64,000 nt of DNA from Papio anubis (lineage: Eukaryota > Chordata > Mammalia > Primates > Cercopithecidae). Position 1 is the first letter of the stretch. Each line of letters starts with the position of its first letter. Shown in pieces: positions 47,831-58,434 of this stretch. The translations under genes were made by a program, and so were the position numbers. The notes under the pieces were generated by a model. It had not been told where the DNA came from. It did no database searches and worked only from the letters and a program-made list of their open reading frames with translations. Location: the NCBI RefSeq assembly GCF_008728515.1, contig NC_044981.1, positions 135,223,937-135,287,936 of the forward strand, given 5' to 3'.

Positions 47831-48497
47831 CTGACACTTGAAATTGCCTTTCCCTTTAAATAAAACTTATCCTTTTAAATAAAATTCCTCCCTTTAAGTC
47901 ACAGGTCTGGTTCTTTAAGATGCTCTACTTTGAAATCTGTCTTATACAATTGTGCTCTGATGTGCTCTGATCTGCCTGTTATATGTTAGTATGTTTAGAA
48001 TGGATTTCTGGTAGTTTAGAAATAATCTTTCTGGTGGATTTAATCTTTCACTCCATCCCACACTCAAACCCCTTTGCTAGTGTCTCTCTCTCCTGAGTCC
48101 TCATCTGCAGTTTTTCTCAGTCCCTCCTTGCCTGCTAAGATGAAGTGAAAGCCAATGGGACTGGGGCACTGGTATTTGTTGATTTTCCTCCTTTTAATCC
48201 AAGTTATTGCTGTTTCAGCATTGTCTGTCTTTAAGTAATAATGAAGGTTTAGTTGTGTATAGACATTTCACATGGGTTGGGAACATTTGGAGAGTGTTTA
48301 TTACGCTGCCTCTATTATCTACAGCTAATAGAAAATCATCTGTGTGTTTGTGAATTCAACAAAATGTATTCATGGCCCTGGCTCATCAAAGATACTTTAC
48401 CTGCTCCACCAATAGAACAGGTATCCATATCTAAACACAATTATTGTGACAATTTCTGATTTTTGTGGATGCTACTACATGTGGGGGAAATCAATAG
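47831..48497. other. Unassigned sequence before the ERV remnant
   Basis: No gene or named repeat. A purine-rich GTGGGGGAAATC motif sits just before the LTR start at 48498. Confidence 0.35.
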
Positions 48498-51400
48498 TGA
48501 TAGAGACAGGAGGCAGCTAAGGGTCCCCCAGTGAAAGCCCACGCTGAGCCTAAAACAGTCTGAAGGCTGAAAAACCAGACTGCCGATCCCAGAGAATCAT
48601 AACATTGTGCTTTAAATCTCTACATATTTAACAGGCTTCCCAAAATCAAACTTCAGTTTCAAAATTGTGTTTCCTGATACCTGGCTTTTGGAGGCTTCAG
48701 AGCACCCCTGGAGTATCCAAAAGGAAGGTACATATTTAGGTAAATGGAATTGCCAAAATGGTGTTCAATCTCCTTTTTTTGTGAAAATACTAATATGTGT
48801 TCCAAAATTGTATGGGATTTCAAAAATTCTAATGTCTAAAATATATACTATAAATCATAATTAAGGTGGTTATGTTAAATTATTGTAAATCACAGAGAAA
48901 ACCAAACTTCATTGTCAAATGTGTTTCTGACTGTAACTACCTTGGACATTTTGTTATTCACAGACAATTGTTGCCTTATTTTAATCCTTTTTAAAAGATG
49001 ATTTATAACAAGCTATAGAAATTTGACAGGTGCTCTCAAATACAGGTTTCTGATAACTTTGGAAATTGTGACACTGGAATGAAAGAAAGAGGTACAGGAG
49101 TCATGAAGAGCTTAAATGTTCATGAACATCAAGCAAAACAAGCTAACTGAATGGACTGAACTCAGAAAACTGAAGCAATCTCTTTGACATTTGCTTGGAA
49201 TACTGCGATCCTTGTTTTGTTTTTCAGAGTCCGGTATACTCCTGTGAACAAAACTTGGAACATGTTTGTTTCTCTCTGCCTTTTTCCTCTACAATCTGGA
49301 AACTAGTTGTGAATATTCTTAACCCATAGCAATATAGTTGTTTGCACCAGTGCAATAAGAATTCATTTTCTTTTGCAACAGGATGCAATTGGAGAAACTG
49401 GTTGTGGTTTACCAAAGTTTTGACTGGAAGGGTATGCTTCCCTATCAGGAATCAAGCTCGACTTGCAGAACTGATAAAAGCCCCTTGGGAAAAACTGCCC
49501 TCATACTCTTATCTACACAGTCCCTGTACAGGGTTCCTGACCTGTGGTCAGTAAAGAATGTCACTTTCTAACAGACCCAGGAGCTCCAAGTTTATCTTGG
49601 GACCTTAAGGGAAGAGGATCATCCAAATCACAGGCATTTGAAGATACTAATCCATGGCTGTGCTTGACTTTAAAAGGTCTTATCTGACATTCCTTGTAGA
49701 ACAGAATTCCATCAAAGCCAACCTAAAATGCCTACTTAGAGATAATTATTCTTGCTGCACTTTATGCAAATAGTCAGGCCAAGTACAAAACTAAAGACTG
49801 TTTTGCAAACAACTCAGTCCTTTAATGATTTTTTTTAACAAAAATGATGACTGGAGAGAGAGAAATTATGTTTTGAAATTTACCACATATTTGTCATTAA
49901 ATTCTAAACTCATTAGCTCATTCTTTTTTTAAGTTTCTGCCTACATTTTAGACTAACCCTGCTTGTTCTTGTGAACCAACCAGTGATCTCCAGCTGCAGC
50001 TTAGAAGAAACAAAAGGGAATGGGTAATGTAAAACTCTGGATCAATATTCTAGTTATGAGCAATTATCCTGCAAATCCTGCCAGGTGATGGGAATGAATA
50101 GGGTGCCCATAACCCAGAGGTTTCCTTTTTGGGAATGTAAGACAAAGGGAGCTAACCAAAGTCAAGCACAATGCACTGAAATCTTAGCAAGCATAACTAT
50201 AGCCACCAGTTATCTGGGCATGTCACAAGATGTCCTTTTCTCTCCCTTGTTGGAGCAAGACTCAATTCCACAGCTTCACTTCAGCATTCGGCTTATGATA
50301 AGGAGTCCTTGCAACTCCCATGAGACACATTTCTGTCCCAAACTCAATTCCAAGCTTTGGATCAAAGCCCTAGAATAGAAAACTGGATCTAAGGGATCTG
50401 GAAGCAGATGATAACAGAAGTTAAAAGGCACAACACAGGTGAGCATGACTGATTCCTGCCAATTAAGCCTAGCTTCTCATTCCATGGATAAAGATCACAC
50501 TAATATCCATGGCATAAATGAGGTCTAGGGAATTCAAGGCTGCTGACAGCAGGGGTGATAAGGCATACAGGGGTAAGAGCAGATACTCCCATCCCCTAGG
50601 CCACCCTGTTAACATGGTTGAAAGTCACTTTAACACCTCTGGGTGGCACCCTGCTGTGGTCACCAAGACTCGGGTATACAAGGACAGAGGGGAGAAAGAG
50701 GAACGCCTCATTTTCCCTCTCTTGTATGCGCTGGATATTTGATAGGAAGAGAAAGGAACCAGGGACACCTGCTCCCCTCTTTCTAGAGAGTAGCCATTCA
50801 TCTTTAGTCTGTACCCCTTTTGAATGCATTCTGAACCCCTGGGACTCCTCTGAAAAAATTCCTTCTTTTTTCCTTTATTTTCATCTATCCCTTTCACTGA
50901 TAGTTAATTGTGTCTCCAAACTACAGGACCCTCCCCTCAGATGCATCCTCCAAAATGGGAAGAGTTAACTTCTCAAAACTTAAACTGATTGGCTTAGAAT
51001 TGGGCTCAGGGGAAGGGAACACAGAAGCCTAACATGCTGACAAGAGGGTAAAAGTTTTTATTACTGGTCAGGCTTTTTGACACCCCCTCTCCTTGCGCAA
51101 ACTGGTAAAAGGCCTCAGGATTTTTGAGGTGTGCTTACCCCTCCCTTATTCCATTTCTATGTATGTTTTCTAATAACCCAGTTTGTCTCTTCTCACCTTC
51201 AGACCATCAAAACCCAAACAATCATGCAACCAAAGCCTTTGTCTATGGCTCCTTTTGCCAGGAACCCTTAGGCCTCTGAGGGAGCTCTGACTGCCATTTC
51301 CCCAAAATAGCACCCCCTGTCAGCAGGAAGCAGTGAAGATCTGTCTTTATCCTTAACCTTATCCTTATCCTTGTCCTTATTCTAAGGGCAGTTAGATGTA

Positions 51401-51781
51401 CTTCTTTAGCAGGGGAATGATAGAGACAGGAGGCAATCAAGGGTTTCCCCGGTAAAGCCCCACTCTCAAGCCTAAAATAGCTCAAAGGCTGAAAAACCAG
51501 ACTGCTGGTCCTGGAGAATCTCCAATCGGCCCGCGCGCTAGGGCGACGGGGTGGAGCCTTGGGAAGTTCGTGCTGTTTGCAGGGGGTAGGAGCCTGACCT
51601 CTCCTGTTCCTGTGTGGTAACCTGGGATTCAATCTGTGACATGGGGACCTGTTAACAGGAACCCCTCTGTTTTGCTGAGTTTTTTCCTTTTCACCAGTAA
51701 ATTCCATTTCCCCTCCCCCTTCAAAGTGTCTGCAATTCTAGTCTTTCCTGGTCATGTGACAGGAACCCAATTTTTTCTACA
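48498..51781 (+). mobile_element. ERV1-like remnant: 5' LTR fragment, decayed internal region, 3' LTR
   Basis: The first 100 bp of an LTR at 48498 (TGATAGAGACAGGAGGCAG ... GGCTGAAAAACCAGACTGC) recurs at 51418 as a complete 364-bp LTR ending TTTTTCTACA (51781). In between, 49220-51415 has gammaretrovirus-like spaced text but only short, broken frames. The sequence just before the 3' LTR (TTTAGCAGGGGAA) fits a polypurine tract. Flanks ATAG and CTAG could be a 4-bp target duplication with one mismatch. No intact gag, pol or env is present. A (TCCTTA)n-like hexamer run lies at about 51340-51382. Confidence 0.6.
51418..51781 (+). mobile_element. 3' LTR of the ERV1-like remnant
   Basis: TG...CA ends; AGTAAATTCCATTTCCCCTC and TTTCCTGGTCATGTGACAGG near the 3' end match the LTRs at 58435-58828 and (antisense) 24339. 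A 154-codon minus frame across it (51707-51243) is incidental. Confidence 0.75.
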
Positions 51782-51819
51782 CTAGCTACCCTTATATTTA
51801 TGCTTTTATTGACTCCCCA

Positions 51820-52320
51820 AAATAATCTAGCAATGTAGGTTTTATAATCTTAATTCTAACAATAAGTAAACTGAAGCACAGACAGTGCTAGAAAAATGGC
51901 CCAAGCTCAACTCAACTGGCAAACTAGAGTTGAGTTTTTTGTTTGTTTGTTTGTTTGTTTGTTTTTGAGACAGAGTCACTCTGTTGCCCAGGTTGGAGTG
52001 CAGTGGTGCGATCTCGGCATCACTGCAACTGCTACCTCCAGGGCTCAAGTGATTCTTCTCCCCCAACCTCCCAAGTAGCCGGGATTACAGGCACACACCA
52101 CCACGCCCATCTAATTTTTGTATTTGTAGTAGAGATGGAGTTTCACCATGTTGGCCAGGCTGGTCTCAAATTCCTGACCTCAAGTGATCTGCCCGCCTCA
52201 ACCTCCCAAAGTGCTGGAATTACAGGCATGAGCCACCATGCCCAACCATTGCCGAGATTTAAACTACATCTTTCCTAATCCAGTACCCATCTGTTCAAAC
52301 CAATTTGTCCAATTTCATTT
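51820..52320 (+). repeat. MIR-like remnant split by an Alu
   Basis: 'AAGTAAACTGAAGCACAGAC' and 'GGCCCAAGCTCAACTCAACT' before the Alu, then 'GCCGAGATTTAAACTACATC' after it, follow the MIR consensus order (AAACTGAGGC..., GGGATTTGAACC). Confidence 0.6.
51935..52247 (-). mobile_element. Alu (S-like), antisense, with (TTTG)n tail
   Basis: The (TTTG)n tail precedes GAGACAGAGTCACTCTGTTG. Then both monomers run to GGTTGGGCATGGTGGCTCAT on the minus strand. Confidence 0.95.
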
Positions 52321-52933
52321 TCCAACAGTTAGTGGGTAGATTTAGTCTGTGAATGAGACCCTGGGAAAACTTTCATATGAAAGCTCTATGTCAGCTCTAG
52401 AAATCACCACCTCCTGGCCAGTGTATTCTCACTCATTAATTATACATTTTATATATAATGAATTCATTGTCAAGTGTGGGTGAAAGGAGGGGAACTCTAT
52501 TGTATAATTGCTGTAAACTTGTGGTCAGCAAAAACACAGAGAAAACTGACACATGAGTTAGTGTATTCTATTTTCCAGTTCAATTTTATGAACTTAAAAA
52601 ATTTAAACTGCCTTTCAGTATTTTATTTCAAAATGATCTGTATTTTGTTTATAAATCAGCAATATATATTAGTCTAAATGTCATGAAATTTGATGATAGT
52701 ATAACAACAAAAGAGCTATACGAGTTTAATATGTTTGTTAATTTCTCAGTTTTTTTGTAGCATAATGCAATATACTTTTATCTTAAACATTTTAATTATT
52801 AATGAATTTTAAAATCATGAGCAAAATCATCACTTTTAATTTGAATGCATTTAAGTTTTTAATACATGTACAAGATCTTAACAAATAAGCATAAATCAAA
52901 AACATCAGAAACAATAAAACTACATGGTCATGA
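52320..52933. other. AT-rich, probable 3'UTR/downstream DNA of the minus-strand B locus
   Basis: Lies downstream of the terminal exon B3. ATTAAA on the minus strand at 52863-52858, about 70 bp past the stop, could be a poly(A) signal, but in DNA this AT-rich the motif is expected by chance. Confidence 0.4.
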
Positions 52934-53104
52934 TTACATGAATTTTTTGAAATTACTGATTGTCAAGTTAAAGTTTTTCATTTTTAATTCATTAATCATT
53001 TCCTGAAGTTTCAAGTTAAATGTTTCAGGAGTTATTTCCGTAAATTCTAGAGCTAGATTCCGAATGACCTCTAGATACATTAGATTTTTCTGTACGAAGA
53101 TAAC
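52934..53104 (-). CDS. Exon B3: terminal coding exon of the B locus
   Basis: Acceptor TTGTATCTTTTACAG, then 56 open codons in phase 0 (VIFVQKNLMYLEVIRNLAL..., ITPETFNLKLQEMINELK, ...NFKKFM) and TAA at 52936-52934. The pattern of leucine/isoleucine every three to four residues suggests two helices. It joins B2 in frame. If B2 is always included, this exon would not be translated because of the B2 stops. Confidence 0.58.
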   Translation of the reverse strand, partial: VIFVQKNLMYLEVIRNLALEFTEITPETFNLKLQEMINELKMKNFNLTISNFKKFM

Positions 53105-53160
53105 CTGTAAAAGATACAAAATTATTACATGTAAACTCTTGCAAATTTTTTAAAGTACTT

Positions 53161-53404
53161 TTTGGCAATATATGGCTCATAATTTTATTTCATTTCCTTT
53201 CTACTAATTTAGGGGTAAAATCGTAAATTATACAAAGAAAAGTAAACATGGCATGTCATTCATTGCATTACTGGCAATACCATTTGGCAATATCTGACTT
53301 ACCAACTTTATTTCATGTTCTTCCTATGAATTTGGTGGTAAAATAATACATTATGTAACAAAAGATATATATAAAATGTCATTGTTATATTATTGGCAAT
53401 AACT
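53161..53404. repeat. 122-bp tandem duplication in the B2-B3 intron
   Basis: Copies 53161-53282 and 53283-53404 both start TTTGGCAATAT, share TTTATTTCAT, 'GGTAAAAT' and 'ATGTCATT', and end near TGGCAATA. About 70% identical, so an old duplication. Confidence 0.75.
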
Positions 53405-53847
53405 AATAATAACACTAAACATCTATTAAACAGAATAAATCAGATCAACTCATTTTTTGGGAAAAAGCTCCAAGAAAAACTTTCACAGAGTGAAGGAGAC
53501 TTGCTCTGCTACTCACTCACTGTGTGAAGGAAAGCTGCCTACTGACAGAGAATGCCACACTAAAACCAAAGGAAAAACTTCAATTGTATGAAGTCTATAA
53601 AGTGTTTGGATGTTTTTGTTACTCTAACTGATGCAGAGATTTTTTTACAACATAGGTTTAATTTATTCACGTTTAATTTCCTCCATTTTTATCTTTCAGA
53701 CTCGATGTTTTTGCTTTGAAAAACATTAATAATATAATTATGTTTTAAGTTTGGCTCAATGCTTCAGTGCATGTATGGCAAATGGGAATGATACAGTCAC
53801 TTTCAAACTGGTAGATAAAGAATCCTCTGGTTTTTTTTTTTACTCAC

Positions 53848-53987
53848 TAGAAGGTCCAGCATTTGAAGGGCTGGAATAAAACCCTTCTTCCATGACTAAT
53901 AGAACTGGATCAAGGGAACTCAGGTAAGCCAAATTGCTAGTAATTTCATTAATAATGGCAGGTTTTCTTTTGAAATGTCTTCATTTT
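53848..53987 (-). pseudogene. Exon B2: 140-bp exon with in-frame TGA and TAG
   Basis: Acceptor CTACTTTGCTCTTAAAG, donor CTA|GTGAGT. Entering in phase 1 from B1, the frame gives NEDISKENLPLLMKLLAIWLT, TGA (53922-53920), VPLIQFY, TAG (53898-53896), SWKKGFIPALQMLDLL, then phase 0 into B3. The amphipathic helical text on both sides of each stop in a single frame indicates a once continuous exon. The two stops are point-type lesions, not a frameshift. Confidence 0.62.
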
Positions 53988-54365
53988 CTTTAAGAGCAAA
54001 GTAGAAAGTTTTTTTTTGTTTGTTTGTTTGTTTTAAAAAAAAGATCTGATGATCAAAATAAGGAATATATATCAGTATGTAGAACAAAAAAAAGAGTGTT
54101 TCAGTTGGTTTGCCAACTTCAAGTTTCAACATGGTCTCCAGATGAAAGGACAGTCCGTATGTAAGAGGATTAAAATGTGTGCTCATTAAATGGTTCTAGA
54201 TATCAAGAGTGATTATTGCTAAAGGAATGGAATGGATACCCACAGGAAATCATAACTTTATTTTTGGAGTGCTGTAATGTTTATATCATTGATTTAATTA
54301 TTATTTCTTCCTCTACTTTTTCAACATAATATTGATTTTTAAAAGTATTCTTTTAAGGGTCTTAC

Positions 54366-54604
54366 CTGTAGATTTATCCACATTGCCAAGCACATTTAGA
54401 ATAAACAGGACTACATTCTGAAAAGGAGTAAAGTCACTGATGAAAGGGGCTACATCAGTATTAAGAAGAATTCGCGGCGGCAGGCCCTTCTGGAACTTAG
54501 ATGTTCTTATCAAGGTTGTAGGAAAGAGGACTGCAGCTAAATAATCCACAGCCAGTACCCAACTTCTCTCAAAATGTGCTTCTGTTTTAGAATAATAATC
54601 ATAT
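54366..54604 (-). CDS. Exon B1: 239-bp exon paralogous to exon A
   Basis: Acceptor TTTGTCTTTTAG, one base completing a codon, 79 open codons, one base, donor GTAAGACC. Residues include WVLAVDYLAA, FPTTLIRTSKFQK, LPPRILLNTD and FQNVVLFILNVLG. Same length and phase as exon A, roughly 54% amino-acid identity by hand count, more at the block FPTTLIR-x6-FQK-x-LPPRIL. No stop, no indel. Two copies diverged this far while keeping the frame point to a long period of coding function for both. Confidence 0.7.
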
Positions 54605-56329
54605 CTAAAAGACAAATGGAAAAGTACTTAATTATAATTAGTCACCTCAGAATTTCAACCTCATTACCTTCAGAAAAAATTGGTTCCTGCCAACAAACTA
54701 AATTCATAATTTTATAATTTAGAAAATAGGATTGATAATGTGATGACTTTATTCCATCCCTCAGGAGGTGTGAAGATGGCTCATTAAACTTCTAAATCTA
54801 GGAAGAATCATCTCATTAATTGTTTGCATTTTACATTGCATTTTATGTTCTTTAATTCAGCACATTATACTTGAATACCACCTAATAACCAAAAGTAAGG
54901 CATTTTTAAATCATACTCTTTGCCAGTGTAGAGATAAATATCAAAGGTCTAAAGCAAAATTTTTGCTAGACTCAAATATCCTTTGTGAAACTGTTGATTT
55001 CTTGAAGCCATGGAATCCTAGAAACATTGAGCTTTGAGCTTTGTAGAAAAAAAGATGTCTGATTTTTACTATCTAATTTCTAAATAATTGGCATTTTCTA
55101 CCACAGGAAGCCTCAGGTAGGAAAAAAGCCTTTGTAATTGTTAGAAAAGACTCTGTAATTATTACAAAAGCCTCTGTAACTATTTTTCCCCATAATAGGT
55201 GAGAAAGTTTAGCTTCCCCTAAGAAATGGGGACAAATAATTACAATGGAAAGATTAAAGGTATATTCAGTAGTTTTAAAACTATAAAAGTCACTTCTTCT
55301 GTTTCTGTCAGCTGTTTAATCATGCTGAACAACTTGTAGTTTTGCAAACAGACTTGTTTTCCCTGAGACTCACCATGTGGTTCACCAGGTACTCACCATG
55401 TGGTTCACCAGGTACATTGTATACTCACCATGTGGTTCACCAGGTACATTCTGTTTCAAGTCTCATCATAGATATTATGTTCCTCACAAAGCTTTCCAGC
55501 CCACCTGAGGTGGAATCTACCACTTTCTTCTCTTCTATATTCCCATAACATCATATCATTCACATATTTGAAGATTTTTTTCTCTAGTTATTTCTATTAT
55601 AATGTCTAGAAATTAGATTATCTGATTTTATTTTGACAGCAACATAGAAAGGATCCATTAAACAGAAGGTGCTTGCATTATGCTTGTTGAGATTAAATAA
55701 ACTATAACATAACACAGATAATACCCGTTGTCTGTTTGACTCCCATGCTTGTGGGAATCCTCCCTGCTCTATAATTTGAAGTGGTAGGGTGGGCAGAGTT
55801 GGATTGTTGATAACAGAAGTGTTTGGTCTGGATTCAATTCCCCTTGATACGTTACAGTCACCCACCAAGTAAAGATGAAAGGAAATGTGAAGTCATAAAG
55901 ATTTTGAGCAAGGGCCACAGAGCTCCAGTAACAATGTACTAAACAAATTGGAAGTAAGTCAGAATCACTGGGAGAGATGGGATGAGGGCACCAGTTCAAT
56001 ACACAGAAATCACAAGAGCAGTGAAGAAATTCAACAAACTCTTCAAATGCATCAGTTGAATGATTTGTTGGTCAGTTCACCTAATGATCAGATAGAATGT
56101 AGTCACTAAAGAAAGAATTAAAGTACACTTGAAATAGTTCACATAAAGTAGAAGCACAGGTATACGTAAGTCAGCCAATCTGAGGATACAGAGCCACAGA
56201 GTTATATCTGAGTATATGCAAGCTACAAAATACTCAGTATTGTCTCAAGTAAATGCTCCTTAATATATATTTACCTAACGAAAGTAACTGATGAGCTTTT
56301 AGAGTTATTTCACAGCATGTAATAGATTG
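54605..56329. other. Probable upstream intron of the B locus; no further exon recognised
   Basis: Searched on the minus strand for an exon ending with two bases of a codon, as B1 requires, without a convincing hit. Holds the minisatellite at 55368-55445. Overlapping minus frames 55584-55999 show no motif. Confidence 0.4.
55368..55445. repeat. Three copies of a 23-bp unit
   Basis: ACTCACCATGTGGTTCACCAGGT is exactly repeated at 55368-55390, 55391-55413 and 55423-55445. Copies 2 and 3 are separated by the 9-bp spacer ACATTGTAT; ACATTCTGT follows copy 3. In evidence of motif, the key parts are ACTCACCATGTGG and TTCACCAGGT. Confidence 0.93.
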
Positions 56330-56790
56330 CACCCATGGCCCCAGTTCTTTACCAATCCCTACAATTCTGTCTTCTGCTTTGTAACTTTCAGTACTGGTTC
56401 TTCCTACATTAGGTGATAGGCAGAAATTCCCACTCCTGACTCAGTCATGTAACTTGACATAAAAAATATAATATTAACTAGTTTGTCATAGCATAAACTT
56501 GAAATGCATTTTCACAATTTGGTTATTCTTTCTTGCAATTCTGCCATCACTATGGAAAACAACCAGGCTTGTCTGATGTAGAATGAGTCAGGGAACAGAG
56601 CTGAGCTTCCCCAGTCATCCTTGCTGCAGCCAATCAAAATCAGCCAACATGAGTGTGAACCCAGGAAAGACCAGCAGAGCTGCTTATTTAAACCCCAGAC
56701 ATCTGAGCAATAAACACAGTTGTACAACACTGAGGTTTCGTGGTTGTTGATTGGGCTGCTTTCTTTCAAACAGAGCTAACTTAACTCAGG
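56330..56790 (+). repeat. Ancient LTR or DNA repeat, family not assigned
   Basis: Order 'CTGACTCAGTCATGTAACTT', 'AACTTGAAATGCATTTTCAC', TTCTGCCATCACTATGGAAA, 'GAGCAATAAACACAGTTGTA' follows a common mammalian interspersed repeat with a terminal AATAAA. I cannot name it with confidence. Confidence 0.5.
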
Positions 56791-56894
56791 GCCACACACA
56801 TAGTAAATGCTGCAGGGCCCTGTTTTAAACCCTGTCAATCTATCTGCCTTTAAAACCCATGTTCTTTACTACTGCTTTTTGTCCTGGTGATAAT

Positions 56895-57120
56895 AGTTAC
56901 TTTATATTGAATATTTCTCATATGCCAGTAGTACATTAAGCATAACTTATGAATTTCTTAATTAATCCTCAAAATTGCACTATGTGGCATATACTATTGT
57001 TATTGCTATTTTAAAAATAAGAAAATTGAGTTTCTCCCAGTTTGAATTCCTAGGTCAAAAGAGCCAGGATTTAAAACTCAGGTCTGTGTAACTTCAAAGC
57101 AAAGCGTCTTAATTTGTACA
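56895..57120 (+). repeat. MIR SINE, sense
   Basis: TTAATTAATCCTCAAAATTG, 'CTATGTGGCATATACTATTG', AAATAAGAAAATTGAGTTTC, and GAGCCAGGATTTAAAACTCA follow the MIR core and tail. Confidence 0.75.
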
Positions 57121-57475
57121 CTATTACTTCATTTCAAGGAACAATCATTAGCCTTGAATCTTGTAATATGAATTCATAGACCTTGACAAACCAGACCTCA
57201 TAAATAGGTAGATTAACAAATCAGAGCACATAAGTGGGCATTTGAAATCTTCCATAATAATCATATTAAAAGATTTACCTTTCACCAATATAAGGCTTTG
57301 AAACTATTCAAATTGCCTGAGGAACTATTATTAAACTTTCAGTGAGGTGAATTAATAGAAAATATGTATTTTTTGCTTTATTAATAGTGCACCTATATAT
57401 AAATTTATCCATAACACAATATTTTATTATATTCTGAACTGATCCCAATTAAAGAGATAATAGAAGGGAATTTTT
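57121..57475. other. Unassigned AT-rich sequence
   Basis: Nothing recognised between the MIR and the Alu. Confidence 0.4.
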
Positions 57476-57775
57476 TTTTTTTTTTTTTTTTTTTTGAGAC
57501 GGAGTCTCGCTCTGTCGCCCAGGCTGGAGTGCAGTGGCGCGATCTCGGCTCACTGCAAGCTCCACCTCCCGGGCTCACGCCATTCTCCCGCCTCAGCCTC
57601 CGAGTAGCTGTGACTACAGGCGCCCGCCACCACGCCCGGCTAGTTTTTTGTATTTTTAGTAGAGACGGGGTTTCACCATGTTAGCCAGGATGGTCCCGAT
57701 CTCCTGACCTCGTGATCCACCCGCCTCGGCCTCCCAAAGTGCTGGGATTACAGGCTTGAGCCACCGCGCGCGGCC
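57476..57775 (-). mobile_element. Young Alu (cercopithecid-type), antisense, 16-bp target duplication
   Basis: T-tail, near-consensus monomers, CTAG variant in CGCCCGGCTAGTTTTTTG and GGCTTGAGCCACCGCG ending. ATAGAAGGGAATTTTT is at 57460-57475 and again at 57777-57792. Confidence 0.96.
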
Positions 57776-58430
57776 TATAGAAGGGAATTTTTAGGTAAAA
57801 GAGTTTTTTTAGTAAAAATGCTGTTTTTAACAAATACTTGTACTTTTGCAACCTACCAAATCTCCATTAAAATGACAGAAGAAATAAAATCAGAACATGT
57901 GGGGAACAACAAGATTTTGGAAGCTGGAAATTGAAAAGAACTAGTTGAAAAGATTTAATAGAATCAAGAAAACTAAATTTTAAGCAACCAGAGAGGAAAA
58001 CAGAAGAATAATGCTAATATAATTTGTAGAATTCTCCTCGATTTAAGTCTGAGTAATACTCTCTGGGTGAAAGGAGATTGCTAAAATCAGGGAGATTAAA
58101 AGACTTTAAAGAAGCAATCATATACAAAGATTTCCTTCCAGATTTCAAATAGTAGGTAACTACCACTGCTCGCCCTGGAAAGGGTAGAACAGAGGGTCGT
58201 TGCACTGTGTGAACTAATCATGGTTGAAGGTAGGAACACCACCTTGGATACAGGGGATGTAAGTGGAAATGATATACTGAATGCAAAGACGCCCTCCCCT
58301 TGCTTCTTCATTCTCTCTTGACTTTCAATAATACTAGCAGTCACGCCTTGACTTCTGAAGCAGGTGAATGAAAGTGTCTCTTCTGGAAACTGGGTGAGCT
58401 CAAGAGAAAAGACTTGAAGTTATTGGAACC
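57776..58430. other. Unassigned sequence
   Basis: Overlapping minus frames at 58014-58205 and 58096-58344 have no recognised motif. Confidence 0.35.
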
Positions 58431-58434
58431 ATAG

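Larger units (their letters stand above)
52934..54604 (-). pseudogene. B locus: last three exons of a decayed paralogue of the exon A gene
   Basis: Three exons can be read in order on the minus strand: B1 54604-54366, B2 53987-53848, B3 53104-52934. Splice sites are AG|...|GTAAGA, AG|...|GTGAGT and AG|. The phases join exactly (1 then 0) and the same frame runs through all three to a TAA. B2 is broken by two in-frame stops. B1 is a paralogue of exon A at 21005-21243 on the other strand. Helix-rich, leucine-rich translation suggests a HEAT/ARM-type solenoid C-terminus; this is a guess. Upstream exons were not found between 54605 and 64000. Alternatives: a gene whose transcript skips B2 (this would shift the frame from phase 1 to phase 0), or a gene that ends in B2 at the TGA, losing about 80 residues. 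Confidence 0.65.

Noticed and set aside
51243..51707. 154-codon minus-strand frame, the longest in the window
   Set aside because: Runs antisense through an LTR and the hexamer repeat (RIRTRIRIRLRIK-like text from repeat units); a chance frame in GC-richer LTR DNA.
53920..53922. In-frame TGA in B2 as selenocysteine
   Set aside because: A second in-frame stop (TAG) lies 24 bp further and no redox-type context or selenocysteine element is visible.
53920..54186. Longer coding exon extending upstream of B2
   Set aside because: The open frame continues upstream, but the translation (poly-Lys/Asn and Phe/Tyr-rich) is AT-driven; the pyrimidine-rich acceptor at 53988 fits the B1 phase much better.
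55368..55445. CRISPR-like spaced repeats
   Set aside because: Only three copies, two directly abutting, in a primate nuclear sequence; a minisatellite.
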